Numbered from the stretch's first letter, positions 1 to 12,068 are shown. The stretch: DNA of 64,000 nt from Silene latifolia (GCF_048544455.1 NC_133526.1:4356001-4420000); one strand, 5' to 3'. The notes: generated from the sequence alone by a model not told the origin. Translations and numbers: made by a program.

Positions 1-1052
1 TTTGGTGTGTTTGGTGTCAGTGGGATCGGTTTTGTCGGATTGGGGTTTAATTAGTCCGTTGGTTCCGTCAGTGTCTTTGGTCTGTGGTCTTGGGTGGGAT
101 TGTTGTTTTGTGATAAGCGTGGTATGGTGGTGTGGGGCTGCTGGGTTTTGGGCGGGGTTGTTGGTTCGGATCGGATGCGGTGGGATCCGCTTTCATTTAA
201 TGTTGAAGTCGTGTTTGTGGAGTTTTTTTCTTAAGTTGTTCCTTTTAATAAACACCTGGTGGTTTGGAGTGCCCTGTCCCCTCCCCCACGAGTTAATTTC
301 TACGATTGGTATTTTGTATCGGGTCTGTGTTGAGCCTAGGTCTCCGGGGTCTCCTGAGATGATTTTGGTTAGAGGGATGTCGAAGTGGTTTGTTCCTGTT
401 GTACCCACCTTTATACTCGATTTTATTGGATACGAGGTTCTTGTCAGCGGGGGTTGTGGTCCAAAGTGTAGGAGATTAGTCTACTTTGGAGTCAGATTTC
501 AGTTTCAGTGGTTTGCTTTCCGCCTTTTCTTTCTACGTCCTAGTGACGTAAGTGCACTTTGTTCTCTCTCGTTGGGTCAAGGAGTTCGTGGGTTTCCAGA
601 TAAAGTGTATCACAGTGAAGGAGATGAATCTCCAAGACGCTTTATTGGGTCTTGTTGTAGGTATTTCTCTGAAGCTGTATCGACTAAGGCGAGTAAGGGT
701 AATTTTATGGGGGTTCGTTGGTTTCCAGAGGAAGATTATCATAACCAAGGAGATGAATCTCCGAGACCCTTTTTTGGGCCTTGTTGCAGGTATTTCTCCG
801 AACATCAATCAAGACTAGCAAAGATGGATGTTTTCCTATGGACAACGCTACTCGTCCTTTGAAGATTGTTGTGTATTTCGAGTTTGAAGTTCGTGTTCAG
901 ACATCCGTCGTACGCCATCAACACGTTATAGATAGCCGATGCAATTACCTTGTTGTTTTAGGTTATGTTATTAGTGGTTCTTTGAGGTTTTATGTTGTAG
1001 TTATAGGTATGGCCTATGAGCCATACCACTAGAATGTAAAACATTTTCTTTA

Positions 1053-1088
<36 letters not shown>
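1..1088 (+). mobile_element. 3' part of a poly(A)-tailed retroposon, possibly LINE-like
   Basis: The segment is T/G-rich on the plus strand and ends in an uninterrupted run of 35 A (1054-1088), the mark of a retroposed 3' end. A 286-codon open frame runs from the window edge to 862, but I recognise no reverse transcriptase or RNase H motif in it, so it may be the tail of a LINE or a retroposed transcript. Positions 584-712 and 713 to about 803 are a diverged direct duplication with a 129-bp period. The left end lies outside the window. The class assignment is an inference from the poly(A) tail. Confidence 0.4.
584..803 (+). repeat. Diverged 129-bp tandem duplication
   Basis: The block starting GTTCGTGGGTTTCCAGA at 584 recurs as GTTCGTTGGTTTCCAGA at 713. 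Both copies continue through GGAGATGAATCTCC and a GTAGGTATTTCTC or GCAGGTATTTCTC segment. The second copy is cut short near 803. Confidence 0.7.
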
Positions 1089-1093
<5 letters not shown>

Positions 1094-1915
1094 TCCTACT
1101 TTATGTGTCACGCTCCTATTTTCTGGGGTTACAAACAGTGGGATTCATTCAATTTCATATGTTGGAGGCATAGAAATAAGGACATTTTTCTGTTTGATCA
1201 AAAGATGTGTTTTCTAGGTGACACTTTTATCTCGATTTATTGGGATTGACAACTACCCTTAAGTAAGAGTGATCCACTAGTCAAGGTGTACAACTTTCAT
1301 CATGTTAACTACATTAATGGTGGAGCTAAGAGTCTCATTCCGTATCATCGTAATTGCAAAATACACTACAATGATTATGTACGTTTTTATACTTATTAAT
1401 GGTGTTTTACCATAAAGTTAAAGGTCTGCTTTTTGTTTGACTGTTTCAAATCGTGGTATTTGCTGCAGGAATAGAGAAATGCAGGTGATCAATTGGAAAT
1501 TCGAAGACGATTGATAATAAGATCTGAGCATATAGATTTGCAGCTGAAGCTTAATTGTTTTTTTTTGTCTTAGAAAAATCTTCTACCATGTTAATATTGG
1601 GTTTAGATACAGTTTACTACAGTTTACGGACACAATGTATAGATGTATATTGATGTTTAGGGATATGCATGGCTAATGTGGCTGGGCTTTATGTATCTGT
1701 TGGCTAGCTCTTTAATGCTTAGGCTTATGATTAAAATCTCCAAGGCTAAAAGGTCTTGGAAGTTATAAAATACGTAATACTGATGAGGTGATGAAACGGG
1801 AAACATAATGATGTTCGTTATTAACTACTGAGTTACATGTAACAATTACGTTTAAAATATGTGGACGTATCCAACAAAAAAATCACCAAAAATCGATTCA
1901 AAAAATATATAAAAA
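1089..1915. other. Intergenic, no gene seen
   Basis: AT-rich sequence between the poly(A) run and the 3' end of the methyltransferase gene. I see no ORF of note, no repeat and no RNA gene. The part next to 1916 should hold the 3' UTR of the minus-strand gene. Confidence 0.5.
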
Positions 1916-2779
1916 CTAAGGACAAAAAGGCCTCCCATCCTCATTCTTGTGACTTGGTATAGTAAAATGCCTTAACCTCCCTTCTTGTTTCTTCATATAC
2001 CCTTCACACAAAAACTCTTTAGAGAACTTGTCCTCTACATCTCTATTAACATCATGAACAAACACATCCGTCTCACCATCCTCTCTATTCCGAGCAATCA
2101 TTCCGGCTGTATAAATCGCGGTCATTCTACCCGGGGCCTCATCATAGTACCCTGTTGGTGCATCCACCATGATCAAATCCCACTTAGTTTCATACACAAT
2201 TTCGGGTAAACCCTTTAAGGCAAGTGAACACATAGAATGTCTCGGATCGCTGATTAACGTGCATTCCGGCCCTTTACCTACTTCCATCAAATTACTAGCT
2301 TGATTAACCTTACTGTCGTAAGTTACGTGGTAAGATTCCAACATTGGAAACCGATGTTTGATTTGCTTAATCCATGCTTCGTCTTCTTCTAGGAAAATGG
2401 TTCGTCCACCATAGTTTAACGCGGTCCACATTAGGCTATCATGGCCTAAACCGAAAACTAAGAAGTTACAAGGTGACTTCTTCTGTAAGACTTTAGAGGA
2501 CACTGATATTTCCTTGCTTGTTTGTTGTGGGGTAATGCTTGAGGTTGAGTAATGTATAAGAGCTTGAGAAAGGGAAGGCGGGATTTTAGTGCATGTCGAT
2601 GCACAAGCGTCTTCCCTCGAGTCTTTCTTGCTAGTTCTATGGGAAGTGTTCGAGGAAGAAGGGGTTGAATCGGAATTTGAGTAGTTTGTTCTTAAGACGA
2701 GGAGGAGGACGAAAGCAACAGTGACTCCCGTAAAAATGAGCTTGATATTAAGAGGATACTGAGGTTTTGGCCTACTCAT
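1916..2779 (-). CDS. GXM: Glucuronoxylan 4-O-methyltransferase (DUF579 family)
   Basis: Intronless gene for a 287-residue protein, the usual length for GXM1-3. The family transfers a methyl group from S-adenosylmethionine to O-4 of glucuronic acid side chains on xylan, in the Golgi, during secondary wall formation. Seen here: a short basic N-terminus and one membrane anchor at about residues 13-30 (type II Golgi topology), a Ser/Thr-rich stem to about residue 65, then the conserved core. The core has the PCNFLVFGLGHDSLMW glycine-rich segment (about 102-117), GGRTIFLEED (about 124-133), WDLIMVDAPTGY (about 199-210) and VFVHDVNRDVED (about 238-249). The start is the first Met before the anchor. 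Paralogues IRX15 and IRX15-L share the domain, but the GLGHDS and DAPTGY wording fits GXM better. I cannot say which GXM paralogue it is. Confidence 0.9.
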   Translation of the reverse strand: MSRPKPQYPLNIKLIFTGVTVAFVLLLVLRTNYSNSDSTPSSSNTSHRTSKKDSREDACASTCTKIPPSLSQALIHYSTSSITPQQTSKEISVSSKVLQKKSPCNFLVFGLGHDSLMWTALNYGGRTIFLEEDEAWIKQIKHRFPMLESYHVTYDSKVNQASNLMEVGKGPECTLISDPRHSMCSLALKGLPEIVYETKWDLIMVDAPTGYYDEAPGRMTAIYTAGMIARNREDGETDVFVHDVNRDVEDKFSKEFLCEGYMKKQEGRLRHFTIPSHKNEDGRPFCP

Positions 2780-2856
2780 GGTTAGATCAAATAAGTTGAA
2801 GAAGAGATTGTTGATTTCAATGGGTTTAATGTTACCAGAAGTGGGACTGAGGAGTA

Positions 2857-2864
2857 TATATGGC
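2857..2864 (-). promoter_or_regulatory. Candidate TATA box of GXM
   Basis: A TATATA core lies about 80 bp upstream of the GXM start codon on the minus strand. That would place transcription start about 50 bp before the ATG. It is supported only by motif and spacing. Confidence 0.35.
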
Positions 2865-3800
2865 CTATGGGGATCATCTTGGGATGCGGCCGAACTCCGA
2901 ATACGGAAAAGAAATGATGCGGAAGGTGGAACAAATATTGGTACTATGATGAAGACAATACAGCAAACTTTGATTTACTGTGAAGCAAGAAGGTTGAAGT
3001 TTCAAGTTTGGTAGATTTGCAGGTTTGGTGAGATTTCTTAATTAACATGACAAATTCTAATTAAACATTGGACTGAATGACTGATAGTCTGATAGTTATT
3101 TCTTAATTAACATGACTTTGCTTAAGACAGATAATACCGTCTTAAGAAAGACTGACTAGCTGATTAATTATATGACAAGTTAGTTGCATTTCAAGCAGTA
3201 ACTTTGAAGGAAACTTCACTTTCAGTTAGTCATGGGTCACTTGAATTATTGGTGAAATTCATTCACTATCATATTACCTCCATGTACTATAAAAAGGACC
3301 CCGATAAGAAAAAAAAAAGACGACCAGCTACTAATCTGAAGACGATTCCTTAACGATGGAGGAGAGTCGACAGCAGCAATCAAAAGAAAACTGCAGCTGA
3401 AAAAAAAAATTACAGAATACACTTACATTAGATGATCTTGACAATCAGATGAGAAAAGTTTGAGCTATATACAATGGCAATGTTTAGGGGGCCATTTTCA
3501 CCAAAAACATCGTTACAAGTTACCATCCAGGCTTTCTGCAATTACTGGAGACTGAAATAATGTCAAAAGGAGGGAGCAACGGTGTTATAATATCGGTGTC
3601 AACACGAGAACCATTTATTCTAGGAATAGATATTGGACTCGATATATATAACAAAAGGTTAACTTCTTATAGTAGTGTATGGATGACTGACGATAATCCC
3701 ACAAAAGAAATGATGCTACTGTACCTTCTTCAATTTCCGTGTTTTCCCAATTTGCTAGTGTATCACGGCTTCACCATATGACCATTTTCTCCTACTGGAA
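2865..3800. other. Intergenic between GXM and the zinc-ribbon gene
   Basis: The space upstream of GXM and downstream of the neighbouring minus-strand gene. The end near 3800 should contain that gene's 3' UTR. A short plus-strand ORF at 3560-3781 has no recognisable domain. No other feature is supported. Confidence 0.45.
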
Positions 3801-6800
3801 TTACTTTTCCTCAAAGTCTACGTCTATAAATTCAGGCTGAGACTTAGAGCGAGTAGAGTTCTTGTTGCCTTCTGAAAAACCACCCCCTTGTGGCTGCCAC
3901 ACAATATTGCCACAACCAGTACACTGTATCATACTGTTCTTGTTACCGATAAAATTTCTCTTGCATGATGGGCAAGCACCCTGTGGAAGAAATTGGTTCA
4001 GAGCGGTAGAGCACAAAACAGGGAAATAGAAAAGTTAGCAAAAAGGGACCAATACGATAAATTTCATTCAGCTGTACTAATCTCTACTTTTACTAATTCA
4101 AAATCCAGATAATTACACCACTTATTAACGAGTAGACGGAACAAATTCAAGAAGGAAAAATAAAAGAAACAAAGAAGGGTATTCGAGCAATGTCAAAGAC
4201 CACCAAAGCCTGCGTTGACAAATTTTAACAATGATCTACTGCTACTTGTAAGAATTGTAATGATACCACTTTATCTCTCTTGTTTCCCTATAAACCGTTA
4301 GTCTCTAAACACAACTCTGTTTCAGAAAAAAAGTAACCTCTATGGCTCTAACACCACGAGAACTAAAGTTACCACAACACTACTAATTACGCCTAACCCT
4401 AACTTGATGTTGATGTCGATACAAATTACAAATTACAAATCATCTACTTTTAGTGCAAGGACGTCAATAAATAGATGATTTTGTACTAGAATAGAACGAA
4501 ATCCTTACTCTGGAAGAAATCAGATTTTTAAACCAAAAATAGTTTTGAGACGAAGGCAGTAACATATATATGTACTCACCTTAAGAATAAGCCATTTGGC
4601 TTAGAATGTAATTGCATAGCAAATAAAGCACGACTACCAAAATTTAAGTAATGAGGTGCTGATAAGTAGCTATCAAGCCTCCCAATGCTATATATCCATC
4701 ACCTAACTGCTAATAACATGCCATGCTCACAGGACATCTTATTCTGTTTCGTATGCAACTCTAAGGGAAAGTAATTGCCATTTGGCTTAGAACGTAATTG
4801 CATAGCAAATAAAGCATGACTACCAAAATTTAAGTAATGAGGTGCTGACAAGTAGCTATCAAGCCTTCCAATGCTATATATCCATCACCTAACTGCTAAT
4901 AACATGCCATGCTCACAGGACATCTTATTCTGTTTCATATGCAACTCAAAGGGAAAGTAATTTGTAAACTAAAAGAAGCTTATTCGGTCATGAAATCAGT
5001 GAAGAAAAAAACGATTGTGTTCTGGAAAAATAGAAAGACGAGGAATATTATTGAAGAAACTTTTGTCACCACCTCCATAATGCGTTAGTCCCAAAACAAA
5101 GAAAAATAACAAAAAAAATTAGCAAAAGAGACTAGGAGAGTAAATGAAGTGGGGTAAGAAATTGAAAGAGATAGAAGTATGAGATAACCCTTAGGAAAAG
5201 TGTATTTCCTCTCAACTATCTAAATGAGTTGGTTCGAATGTGACAGTAGAACCAAATAAGAGATTAAGAGTTCAAAGTCTTCAAACCTATTGTACCGGAA
5301 CGTCTAAACCACCCCTCTCTGTTTCTACTCAAAAAAAAAATAAGCGTAGAAGAACAAAACTTACCAGCTGCATAGCCTTGCAAGGCCGTCTCACTCCCAA
5401 CCCCTGAGTGGCCCTGACCCTTAATTTCAAAAAGCCTCTAGGCAGGCAGACCAGGTGTGAGCCAAAATGCCTCCGAAACCCCAAGGTGGCATGAACAACG
5501 TGGATGACAAAACTGTTGAAGCGCACATAGTGAAGCGCCAAAGGCACAAATAAATCCATTTTTTTTCCTTATCTGCCTTTCAAACTTTTAATTCAACTTT
5601 CTCATTCCTTATATATCGTTTTCAGTTTTCACCTCTTAAATGAAAGCCTTCACTTAAACAAAAGAAGGTTCAAATTGGCACGCAATACTATACAAAATAA
5701 TAAATCTACTACCAGTATATCTCAAGTCTCGTTTCATGAGGTGTGCCCCTGCGTCTCCGCTCTTTTGCTTGCTACAGGCCCTCATCACCTCAGTCTTAGA
5801 CTCTTAGTAAGTGTTATTCATTCTTTTAGAAACTAGAACTTGTAAGTGAAATGGAGCCTAAATGCAAAATGCAAATCCTTGAGAGATATGTGACCTCACT
5901 GACTGACGGAGTTCAACAAGCAGGAAACTAAGAATAGATACAGGTCATGTTACACCCTTCCTAAGAACTTAAACGAAACAATCACAGAACTCCACAAATT
6001 ATACGATAATTAAATAGCTGAAACAGAAGTGTGTTTACCTTTACAACCACTTTATTAGCGAGAGTGTTTAGAAGAAGAGGCCCAGCAATTGGCAGTACCC
6101 AAGTTGCAAGTATCAGACACCGAAACAGCCATCCAGACAACGCAAACCACAAGAAGAAGAGTGTCTGAGACAGAAATGAATTTGACAGGTTAGTTAGAGT
6201 TAAAATTCAGTGAACAAAACAATTAGTCTATGTTACAACCTTCAGATGCTTCAATCTGTAAAGAGTGAGAAAAAAAAATGACCAAGCATTCAAGCATCAC
6301 TAGAACAGCTATAAGCCAGAAAACTGTTTACAGATGGTTCACTATGTTTCTTTTCAAGGGAATGTAAACATAATCTAATGAAACAACTTGAGATAATGTG
6401 AAAGAAGTAAGAGAATAATTGAAAATTGAGTCACCTGCTGACTAATAAAACAATGATTAAGTTAAAGAGCTAGCACAAAGAACAGTTTACAAGTCACAAT
6501 TTCCACGAACAGAGAAAAAAAATTATATACATTCCACTGGAAATTAAACAGATCACATATGTGCCTCTGGTCTGAATTGGTTTCTAGGTACCTGGGTATG
6601 GCAAGAAAGATGAACAACACCACGGAATCTACCATTGAGCAATCATTTAAGCAAATGTTCAAATGAACAGCTAGTCTAAAGGTTAGAGAGCACATAATCT
6701 CATGTTCAAAAATGATGACTGAATGGACTTTCTTTTCTCCTCTCGTGATAATTAAAAACCAGAAAACAATAGACGAAAAACAAATGAAGAATTTAGAAGA

Positions 6801-9443
6801 TAGCTAAATTTAGGCTAACTTGAGCTTTTATTTTTGAGTTGTCACCTAAACTAAAGGATAGGAGACAGGAGATAGTGAATGTACACATATAAAGCAAAAA
6901 AAAACAAGGATTACTTACAGAAGAGCCCCGTCCAACAGGAGAGTCCAAGAAATCACTGAAAAGCTTCCTATACTGCAAGAATAACAGGTCAATGAATCAT
7001 GCAATCTTCATTAAATTTAGGAGTAATTAACATCATGTAACATATCATTACAAGAGGAGTATTATTATCAGTAGCACGTAAGGGTGAACTGTTTCTTGTT
7101 CGCCTTCCAGAACCCAGCGAACATGTTTCACCCTAGATGAATACCTCACCCCTACCCTAACACACCAAGCTATGTGGAAATCTAGGGCTCACACATTAAT
7201 GCATAGAAATGCAAAAAAACAATTTTAAGTGATTCGGGCCTTAACCTACTCTGCAGCCAGGCTCAACAATAAAAACTCTCTCACTAGATCAAGTTGAAGG
7301 ACAACTTGACATACCCTCACACAAGAACACCGACCTAAGAACCCGAGTATACATCTCACTATTGCTATTGTGGCTATCTCCATCTCAAGCTCCGTAGTTG
7401 AGATAACCTGGAGAACACTTGTTGCTTGTTGTGGCAGGATCTCTCCCACAACTTTCAACGTGCATCATAGTTCCCTTCATGTAGAGAACCCAATATTCTA
7501 GAGTCTAGACTAATGTAGAGTTACATAATATACCTGGTACATTAAATCTACTCATATATGTTATTAATCATCTCTAACATATATATACCTGCTCCACACG
7601 TACAACTAACAGCTAACACATTCACTTATCAAATGTAGGTCATCTCCCCTTTTCCATCATTTATAAGAATTCAATTAGGACATCTCACCACAAGTGGAAC
7701 CTCATAAGTTGTGTAGTCTGATGATGTAGATGTTATCATTGCAATCCTTTGCCACCATTACCATCTAATTCCTACTCTATCTCGAAAACATTGGTCACAT
7801 GCATATTGATAGGTCCGAATAAAAAATTTACTCTGTTTCAAATGTTGAGTTTTGTTATTAGTTATTAGTTATTACCCCTGTCAAAGAATAAATTAGAAGC
7901 GATGAAACTAGGGGACTATTTATATTTTAGTCAGGCAACTTCTCCAAGGGCTTGTTTGGTAGATGCAATGCTTTAATCATGGTATCAAATAAAAGTCCCG
8001 ACACCAAAACACAACCGTTTTGTAAGGCTTTTGAGTCAACTTGCAACTACATTGAAGGCAATATTGGCTAATATGAAGAGATGATGCCACAACAGCCATC
8101 TGTGTGACCATGACCAAAAATGAGATCTAATACTATGACCGACTGACCGTTAGGCAGTGATGGGTTTCCATAGAGTACAAAACTACAAATAAAGTGGAAA
8201 ACATAGGGAAGTAATAAAGAACACATACATTTTACATCTACTAGTTAACACGTGAATTAAGTCGGAACAATTTTCGATTGTCGCAGACTTAAGCCGTAGT
8301 AAGTCCATCAATTTTCCTATTACTACTCCTGCCTGCATACACCTAACCCATTCACATATCAAATGTACTTCACCCTCTTTTCCCCTCATTTATAGGAATT
8401 CAATTACGACATCTGACAATCTCATAATCTCATCACAACTGAAACCTCCTAAAAGTTACGTCCTCGTAGATATTATCATTACAATCCTTACACATCAGTA
8501 CCATCTAATTCCCATTCCATCCATCTCAAAAAGATGCAATGCTTCAATCATATGTAAACATGCTAATAAGACCACTGGTAGCACCAAATTAAGGCCTTGT
8601 TCATTTGTACCTAATTCCAGTTCACTTCATTTTTATTCAGTTCAGCATGTTTCTTATCCAATGATTTCGATAAGAAACCTAAATAGCTTCATTCTGTTTA
8701 ATCCTGAGCTACATTAACAGACATCATCCATCCATTGGTAGCACCTAATTACGTCTTGCTCCTTCGTACTTAATTTCAATTCAATTCAAACTAGTTCCGT
8801 TCAATTTAGTTCAGTTCAATTGAGTTCAATCATTCAGTTCAGCGCGCTTCTTATCCAGTAATTTCGATAAGAAATCGAATAGCGAACTAATCTTTTCAAT
8901 CGCGAGCTACATAAACAATACATCATCCCGCAATTAATTTCACAAAATCGACGAAAACAATCAATATAAATAGAAAGGTAAAAAAACACAAACCCTAGGC
9001 AAATTGCGAGAGAAATCAATCGAAAAAGAGCGCCATTTCTGCGAAACCTCGAAATCACGATCAATCTCGCGAGCGCGAATAGAAGCAACTTCAACCGCTG
9101 AACCAAACTTTCGAGAAACATCGTAGCGACGGTCGAACCTCTCCGCTGCTTTCTTAGCGTCGTAAACGAGCTGTTCAAAACTGTCATTAGCAGAACGCCA
9201 AACATCTCTCCACGTTTCACCGGAGGCCACGCGCTTCTTGAAAGCGTCGAAGTCGCCGCGTTGGAACGCGACTGTAACCGCCGCCGCACGGCGCTGAGAA
9301 GTGCGCGGTGGAGAGAGGAAGGAAAGGTTGAGTTTTGTGCGGAAGGGAGGAGAGGTGATAGAGTGTAAGGAGGTGTGCTGCCATTGAAGACTTGTTGATG
9401 GTGAAGAAGTCGCCATTGATGAAGTTTGAGAAGAATTTGCCAA
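3801..9443 (-). CDS. Plastid membrane protein with C-terminal zinc ribbon, function unknown
   Basis: Four exons, in transcription order 8994-9443, 6919-6972, 6039-6164 and 3801-3980, all with GT..AG introns and joining in phase 0 to give 269 residues. Residues 1 to about 55 are rich in Ser, Thr and Arg and poor in acidic residues, as in a chloroplast transit peptide. Residues 60-150 are charged and helical (GETWRDVWRSANDSFEQLV, then AREIDRDFEVSQKWRSF). Exon 3 encodes a hydrophobic segment (TLFFLWFALSGWLF to LATWVLPIAGPLLL), probably two membrane passes. Exon 4 begins GACPSCKRNF and carries a second CTGC pair, giving a CxxC..CxxC ribbon, and ends in the acidic tail FIDVDFEEK. I recognise this as a conserved plant protein but know no function for it. 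The introns are long, and intron 3 holds a 186-bp tandem duplication. The second Met at residue 10 is an alternative start. Confidence 0.75.
4591..4962. repeat. 186-bp tandem duplication in intron 3 of the zinc-ribbon gene
   Basis: Positions 4591-4776 recur at 4777-4962 with only a few substitutions. Both copies start GCCATTTGGCTTAGAA and end in AAGGGAAAGTAATT. The repeat is noncoding. High identity suggests a fairly recent unequal duplication. Confidence 0.9.
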
Positions 9444-9734
9444 GGTTTTCGACGTATATGGATGTGCGTTGGGAAATGTGAACTGTGTATGTGTGTGTTA
9501 ACGAAATACGAGAGATGTTTTGAGCCACTAGTCTCGCAATTGGAATGAGGGATTTACACTTAGCCGACTGGCACTTGGGGTGAGCCAGTTTTGATCCGGA
9601 CCCGAACTTCGCACCAAATTTTGGGACACAGTTTATTTAGGTCCGATCTTCATTTAAAGTTTTGGTTTTTAGTTCAGTTCGATCCAAGCTCGATTAGTTA
9701 GGTCTGGTCGTCTGGAGTGAATGTAATTTTTTTT

Positions 9735-10417
9735 GGGACGTGCTAAATCCAACACGCAAAATGCTCTATCCTACACATTTTTTCCGCTTTATTCCGATTT
9801 TATCCCTCTCATTTCTCATACACAATTAGAGGACAAATTGTTAAATAAAAAACCCTAAAAATTCCTCCCAAAAAACTACCACCGAATCCCCACCTGCAGC
9901 CTCATCAACAACCCTATAAACTGACCGACGATGGAGCTGGGATAGTCCTCGGCGCAGGGGGATGACTGGAGAGGAGGGTCGACGACTATGGAGGCATTGA
10001 GGAAAAGGGAAGGGATGGGTCGTGCGCGGGGTGGTCGACGCCGCAGAGTGACCGACGACAGGGTTAGTCGATGGCGAAGGAGTGGTCGTCGTCGGTGTTG
10101 GGGATGGGTGGAAGGGATATGGTCGTCGTCGGTGCAGGTGTTGAGGAAGGGGGAAGGGGAAGAATGAGTCGCGTGCGGGGTGGTCAACGCCGTAGGGTGC
10201 CCAGCGGTAACGTTGATCGTCGGTGGTCAGGGATGAAGGAGGGTCAACGCCGTAGGGTGGCCAACGGTAGAGGTGGCTACCGGTGGTAATGGTGGTGACT
10301 GGTGCGGAGGATTGTGTTGTTTTAATTTTTTTTGTTAAATAATGAAGGGTAATGATGTAAAAAAGAAGCAAAATGTGTAGGACGCGGTAAAATTGTGTGC
10401 GGGATTTAACAATTGCG
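9735..10417. mobile_element. Non-autonomous TIR element with GC-rich core (Mutator-like candidate)
   Basis: The two ends are imperfect inverted repeats of about 45 bp. The left reads GTGCTAAATCCAACACGC then TCCTACACATTTT; the right, reverse complemented, reads TTGTTAAATCCCGCACAC then TCCTACACATTTT. T-runs of 8 and 10 flank the ends, so a 9-bp target duplication is possible but unprovable. The core (about 9900-10300) is GC-rich, unlike all flanking DNA. It contains imperfect internal repeats built on GGTCGTCGTCGG and GGTCAACGCCGTAGGGTG. ORFs of about 100-176 codons on either strand are low-complexity and probably not real genes. Confidence 0.55.
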
Positions 10418-10427
10418 TTTTTTTTTT

Positions 10428-11463
10428 CAAAACTAAATATTACGGAGTACGAAGTTTATGCATAAGTTTAGGAAATAAATGTGCAATTGTTCTTCAAAAG
10501 ACAATATAAACTCAATTTCAATCATTATTTAAATTTAATAATAGTTTGATTATTTATTATATTTGATTTAGTAATTTTATTCATTTCTCATATACCCTCC
10601 ATATCACACCAGCGGTTACATTGACTTTTTCACACTTGTCGAGACACGTTTTGCAACGTGGATATCTTTAGTTACACATTATTAAAAATTATAAAAGTTT
10701 GATATTCTTATAGTATTCATGACGATAAATCAAACAAGATCTCACATGACTATATTTTGTCTTATAGATTAAGAATAATATTGAAGATTCACTACGACCA
10801 TGAATAGTGTCAAGATTCTCAATGTTACCATTGGTATGGTATGGAGGGAGTACCTAATATTAAAAATTATAGTTTTTTTGTTCCATTTTCATCTAAGACC
10901 GTACTAAACCGAATATTTTCGGATAAGTCCAATTCAAGAAACTTGTAGGTCCGGTATTCGACCACCAAATTTATCACTTCATTTGAGAATAAATTGTACA
11001 ACTTTATTAGACGGCTTCTACTATTTTAGCCTACGATGGCTTTAGCAAAACACTATACTTACCACTTAGCTTGTCCATTTATTATACCTCTTAAATCTTA
11101 AACCATAATATGTGAACAACGTGCTCGCGAAAAACCCACATACCTTTTATAAGGTTCACAACAGAGTTGGTCAATAGCAGCGGACACCTCGTCCTGTACG
11201 TGTTGCAGTGGGCCGCTCAACCTGGCCGAATCTCACGCTTGCCTGCGACTTATATATGTTGGTTATAAGCTCCGCTTTAAGAGCCCGAATCGTACAAATA
11301 AATAGATTATCGACCGGATTAGAGCTAGGCTGGCCCACCACCAAGACAAGCCGGTCTAGGGCTCAACCAGGAGAGCTTGGCGATGTCTAGTTCACAATTC
11401 AAAGTCTCATACGAAGAAATGAGAAACACAAACTATTATACAAGACGATTTTCAAATTTAGTT
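10428..11463. other. Intergenic, no gene seen
   Basis: AT-rich DNA between the TIR element and a MITE. The short ORF at 11208-11390 has no recognisable domain. I find no RNA gene and no clear repeat boundaries. Confidence 0.45.
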
Positions 11464-11635
11464 TGGCATTGATGACAGCTAATCCGTCACAAAGCATGAC
11501 TTCTCACAAAAAGGAGAGGACACAGGTGGGACTCCTATGTCTTTCCACTCACTTCTTAATGGGTATTTTATGAGAGGAAACGGTATCCGTCACAAGCTTG
11601 TGACGGATATCGCCCGTCTTCAATGAGATTTGTTG
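11464..11635. mobile_element. MITE with a perfect 26-bp palindrome
   Basis: The segment contains the palindrome TATCCGTCACAAGCTTGTGACGGATA split at its centre (11584-11609). It shares an internal stretch (CCACTCACTT.TTAATGGGTATTTT..., then CGGTATC) with the MITE at 31581-31757, so the two appear to be one family. Outer limits are approximate because no clear target duplication was found. Confidence 0.55.
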
Positions 11636-11879
11636 GACGATTTTACTGTGAGACTACCCTAATTAAAGTAACCCCAAACCTTCAAAATCAGTACGCATTA
11701 TAGATAATTGGCAGGCGAGTATTATCGATTTTTTTTTTTTTTTGTGAAATCTCGTGTTCTATAACGAGGATCGAACGTACTTGTGTTAAACATGTACCCG
11801 TATACTAAAATTTACCTGTCAATTTACATCGGGCTTCTTTTTATTAGGCCCCAACTTACCGTAAAACGGTCTTATTACT

Positions 11880-12068
11880 ACTGATCTACGGGAGAGTAGT
11901 TGGATTGTAAAAAGAAAAACAAAAGGAAAATTAAAACCCAAGAAAATCTGCGAAAAAAACACCATTGTTCACCAATTTTATCCAAGAAAGATACTCCTTC
12001 CTCCATTTTTTTCTCACAAATTAGCCTCTTTTGCAATTCTTCCCACTTATATCATTTTCATATAGGTA
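11880..12068 (+). promoter_or_regulatory. Possible 5' UTR exon of RUS1
   Basis: A C/T- and A-rich stretch ends in ATATAG/GTAAGC near 12065, a good splice donor. The next plus-strand coding start is RUS1 at 12867, and an acceptor-like TTGTTGTTAG lies near 12840. This would make a 5' UTR intron holding the SINE and the Stowaway element below. It is an inference from splice-site likeness. Confidence 0.25.

Noticed and set aside
2-862. 286-codon open frame at the left edge as a protein gene
   Set aside because: No known domain, skewed Gly/Val/Trp/Phe/Leu composition from T/G-rich DNA, and it overlaps a tandem duplication in a poly(A)-tailed repeat.
9841-10371. 176-codon minus-strand ORF as a Pro/Thr-rich protein
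   Set aside because: Low-complexity product of the GC-rich repeat core of a transposon, with competing ORFs on both strands.
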